From contig DPVM01000008.1 of NCBI GenBank assembly GCA_003526845.1, positions 237,575-301,574 on the forward strand: DNA of 64,000 nucleotides, read 5' to 3'. This DNA comes from Oscillospiraceae bacterium (GTDB taxonomy: Bacteria > Bacillota > Clostridia > Oscillospirales > Acutalibacteraceae). Position 1 is the first letter of the stretch, and every line of letters starts with the position of its first letter. Below are positions 63,025-64,000 of the stretch, one piece after another. The notes beneath the pieces are model-generated. The model did no database searches, had not been told where the DNA came from, and saw only the letters and a list, made by a program, of their open reading frames with translations. Both the position numbers and the translations under genes were made by a program.

Positions 63025-63561
63025 ATGAAAATTAAATTATTAAATCCAAATGAATACAGCGAGGAAATAAAAGCGTTTAAAACCGCAAAATACATTGAGG
63101 ACAAGGTAAATCTTGCGGACAGTTTTTTTGATGATTACGAAAGCTACACGCCTGAGGAAATTGCTGAATGTGTGGAATATCTCGGCGGCGATAAGTATTA
63201 TTACGAAATCGACGATGATGAGGCGAAAAGAGTGCTTTCAAAGCCGTATGAGCAAATGAATCGTCTCGAAGTCGAAATTTGGTTTTTGCTGACCGAACAA
63301 CAGCGCCCGGAAGGTGATGACGGCACTTATATTGCAGAAAAAACAGACGAACTTTTGAAAAATCAAAAGTTTTTAAAATACAGAAAAGACAAAATCAATG
63401 TGCATGATTTTTATTATTTTTATCCGGCTGATGAAAGCGGCGACTATTGGAAAGAAAACACGCCAAAAGAGTTGATTGACGATTTCAAAGAGCAAACACT
63501 AAGTGTACTGAGAATTTGCATTGACAAATATTTTCCGATAATTGTTGATACATTTGATTAA
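63025..63561 (+). CDS. Hypothetical acidic protein
   Basis: A 178-aa acidic protein with many Tyr, Asp, Glu and Lys, without signal peptide or membrane helix. Preceded by AAAAGGAG 7 bases before the ATG. No family was recognised. A short frame precedes it and the hairpin repeats follow directly (45 bases behind the stop), suggesting an accessory location. Confidence 0.75.
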   Translation: MKIKLLNPNEYSEEIKAFKTAKYIEDKVNLADSFFDDYESYTPEEIAECVEYLGGDKYYYEIDDDEAKRVLSKPYEQMNRLEVEIWFLLTEQQRPEGDDGTYIAEKTDELLKNQKFLKYRKDKINVHDFYYFYPADESGDYWKENTPKELIDDFKEQTLSVLRICIDKYFPIIVDTFD

Positions 63562-63605
63562 AAATTAAAACAAAAAAACAAGCAAAATTTTACAATAAGT
63601 GAGTG

Positions 63606-64000
63606 CGGAGAGCAAGGGATTTTTTCGGCATACTGCCGTATGCCTTCGCGTCGCGATGCTCCTTGACCGCGTCGGCGAAAACAGTCCGCAGGACTGTTTT
63701 CTTCCGAAGACGAGCCTGCTCCCTCCTTGTTCGAATCCCTTGCAAATAAAAAAATAAAAAGCCATACCTTGCGGTACAGCTTTTTCATTTTTGGCGGAGA
63801 GCAAGGGATTTTTTCGGCATACTGCCGTATGCCTTCGCGTCGCGATGCTCCTTGACCGCGTCGGCGAAAACAGTCCACAGGACTGTTTTCTTCCGCAGGC
63901 AAAGCCTGCTCCCTCCTTGTTCGAATCCTTTGCAAATAAAAAAAGAAAAAGCCATACCTTGCGGTACAGCTTTTTCATTTTTGGCGGAGAGCAAGGGATT
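63606..64000. repeat. Tandem ~190-bp hairpin-rich repeats
   Basis: The unit starts at GGAGAGCAAGGGATT (63606/7, 63795/6, 63985/6), giving periods of 189 and 190 bp; the third copy is cut by the window end. Each unit is bounded by an inverted pair (GCAAGGGATT and AATCCCTTGC) and contains GGCATAC/GTATGCC, GAAAACAGTCC/GGACTGTTTTC and AAAAAGC..GCTTTTT hairpins. The copies differ at about 63705-63722 versus 63895-63912. Long minus-strand frames through them are not thought to be genes. Confidence 0.88.
63764..63790. terminator. Terminator-like hairpin within repeat
   Basis: AAAAAGC and GCTTTTT flank TACC-TTGC-GGTA; T-rich on both sides. It recurs in the second unit at about 63954-63980. Confidence 0.6.

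Noticed and set aside
63728..63745. tRNA fragment suggested by GTTCGAATCC
   Set aside because: Resembles a T-arm only; no acceptor or anticodon arm surrounds it, and it is part of the repeat border inverted pair.
63558..63994. Three overlapping minus-strand ORFs (69-137 aa) through the repeats
   Set aside because: They translate hairpins and T runs of the repeat, and the frames shift between copies; spurious ORFs of this kind are common in repeats.
63606..64000. CRISPR array
   Set aside because: The repeats are about 190 bp without unique spacers; no short direct repeats with regular spacers are seen anywhere in the window.
1..64000. tRNA and rRNA genes
   Set aside because: None was recognised by eye; no cloverleaf or rRNA signature seen, though a tRNAscan was not possible.

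Overview
The window reads as a chromosomal segment of a low-to-moderate GC Gram-positive bacterium of the Clostridia, probably a gut-type Oscillospiraceae/Ruminococcaceae relative. Supporting this: AGGAGG-type ribosome binding sites, SigA-type promoters, an L10 leader, the Firmicute clusters miaB-ymcA-mutS-mutL-miaA and ylmE-sepF-divIVA-ileS-lspA-rluD, NifZ-ThiI, LuxS, GH25 muramidases, and no outer-membrane genes. The placement is inference from gene content and order; no 16S gene is present.

Layout. 1-2005: end of the rplKAJL ribosomal operon (rplA, L10 leader with attenuator, rplJ, rplL), closed by a terminator with no rpoB behind it. 2030-11330: an accessory envelope region with a folded 123-bp inverted-repeat element, a small XRE regulator, two GH25 muramidases (one secreted, one membrane-anchored), a membrane-anchored GH51-like protein lacking the expected acid/base Glu, a Cys-rich clostridial protein, a FN3-polysaccharide deacetylase and a histidine phosphatase. 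11413-13420: a pyridoxal kinase, a candidate small RNA with a perfect SigA promoter, and a two-gene unit (small protein plus sigma region 4-like protein) whose promoter contains a LexA/SOS box. 13446-19505: FlK-like thioesterase, HAD-Nudix fusion, nifZ, thiI, and a coiled-coil membrane protein ending in a sortase-B-like domain without its active-site Cys. 19517-22781 (minus strand): luxS, zinc phospholipase C-like, rluA-type and degV.

22870-25780: argG and argH behind possible ArgR boxes. 25990-31250: a structured leader, a 1625-aa secreted surface protein, and directly behind it an unannotated 50-aa peptide gene. 31406-39970: an aromatic amino acid operon (tyrA-aroB-aroA-aroC-pheA), a TVP38/DedA-type membrane protein, galK and a lipid kinase; malQ converges on them. 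41682-49325: miaB, ymcA/ylbF, mutS, mutL, miaA (tRNA modification and mismatch repair). 49355-57465: HlyD-like protein, YggS, SepF, a very long DivIVA, IleS, LspA, RluD-like (division and envelope). 57527-62811: HAD phosphatase, Nfo, GNAT and a two-component system. 62812-64000: an unknown small gene and two full copies plus the start of a third copy of a ~190-bp hairpin-rich repeat that runs off the end.

Most of the window is housekeeping. The parts most likely to be new are the small RNA at 12302-12408, the SOS-box sigma-like pair at 12557-13275, the dead-sortase membrane protein at 17417, the leader/giant protein/50-aa peptide unit at 26003-31160, the GH51-like protein at 5723, and the tandem repeats at the end.
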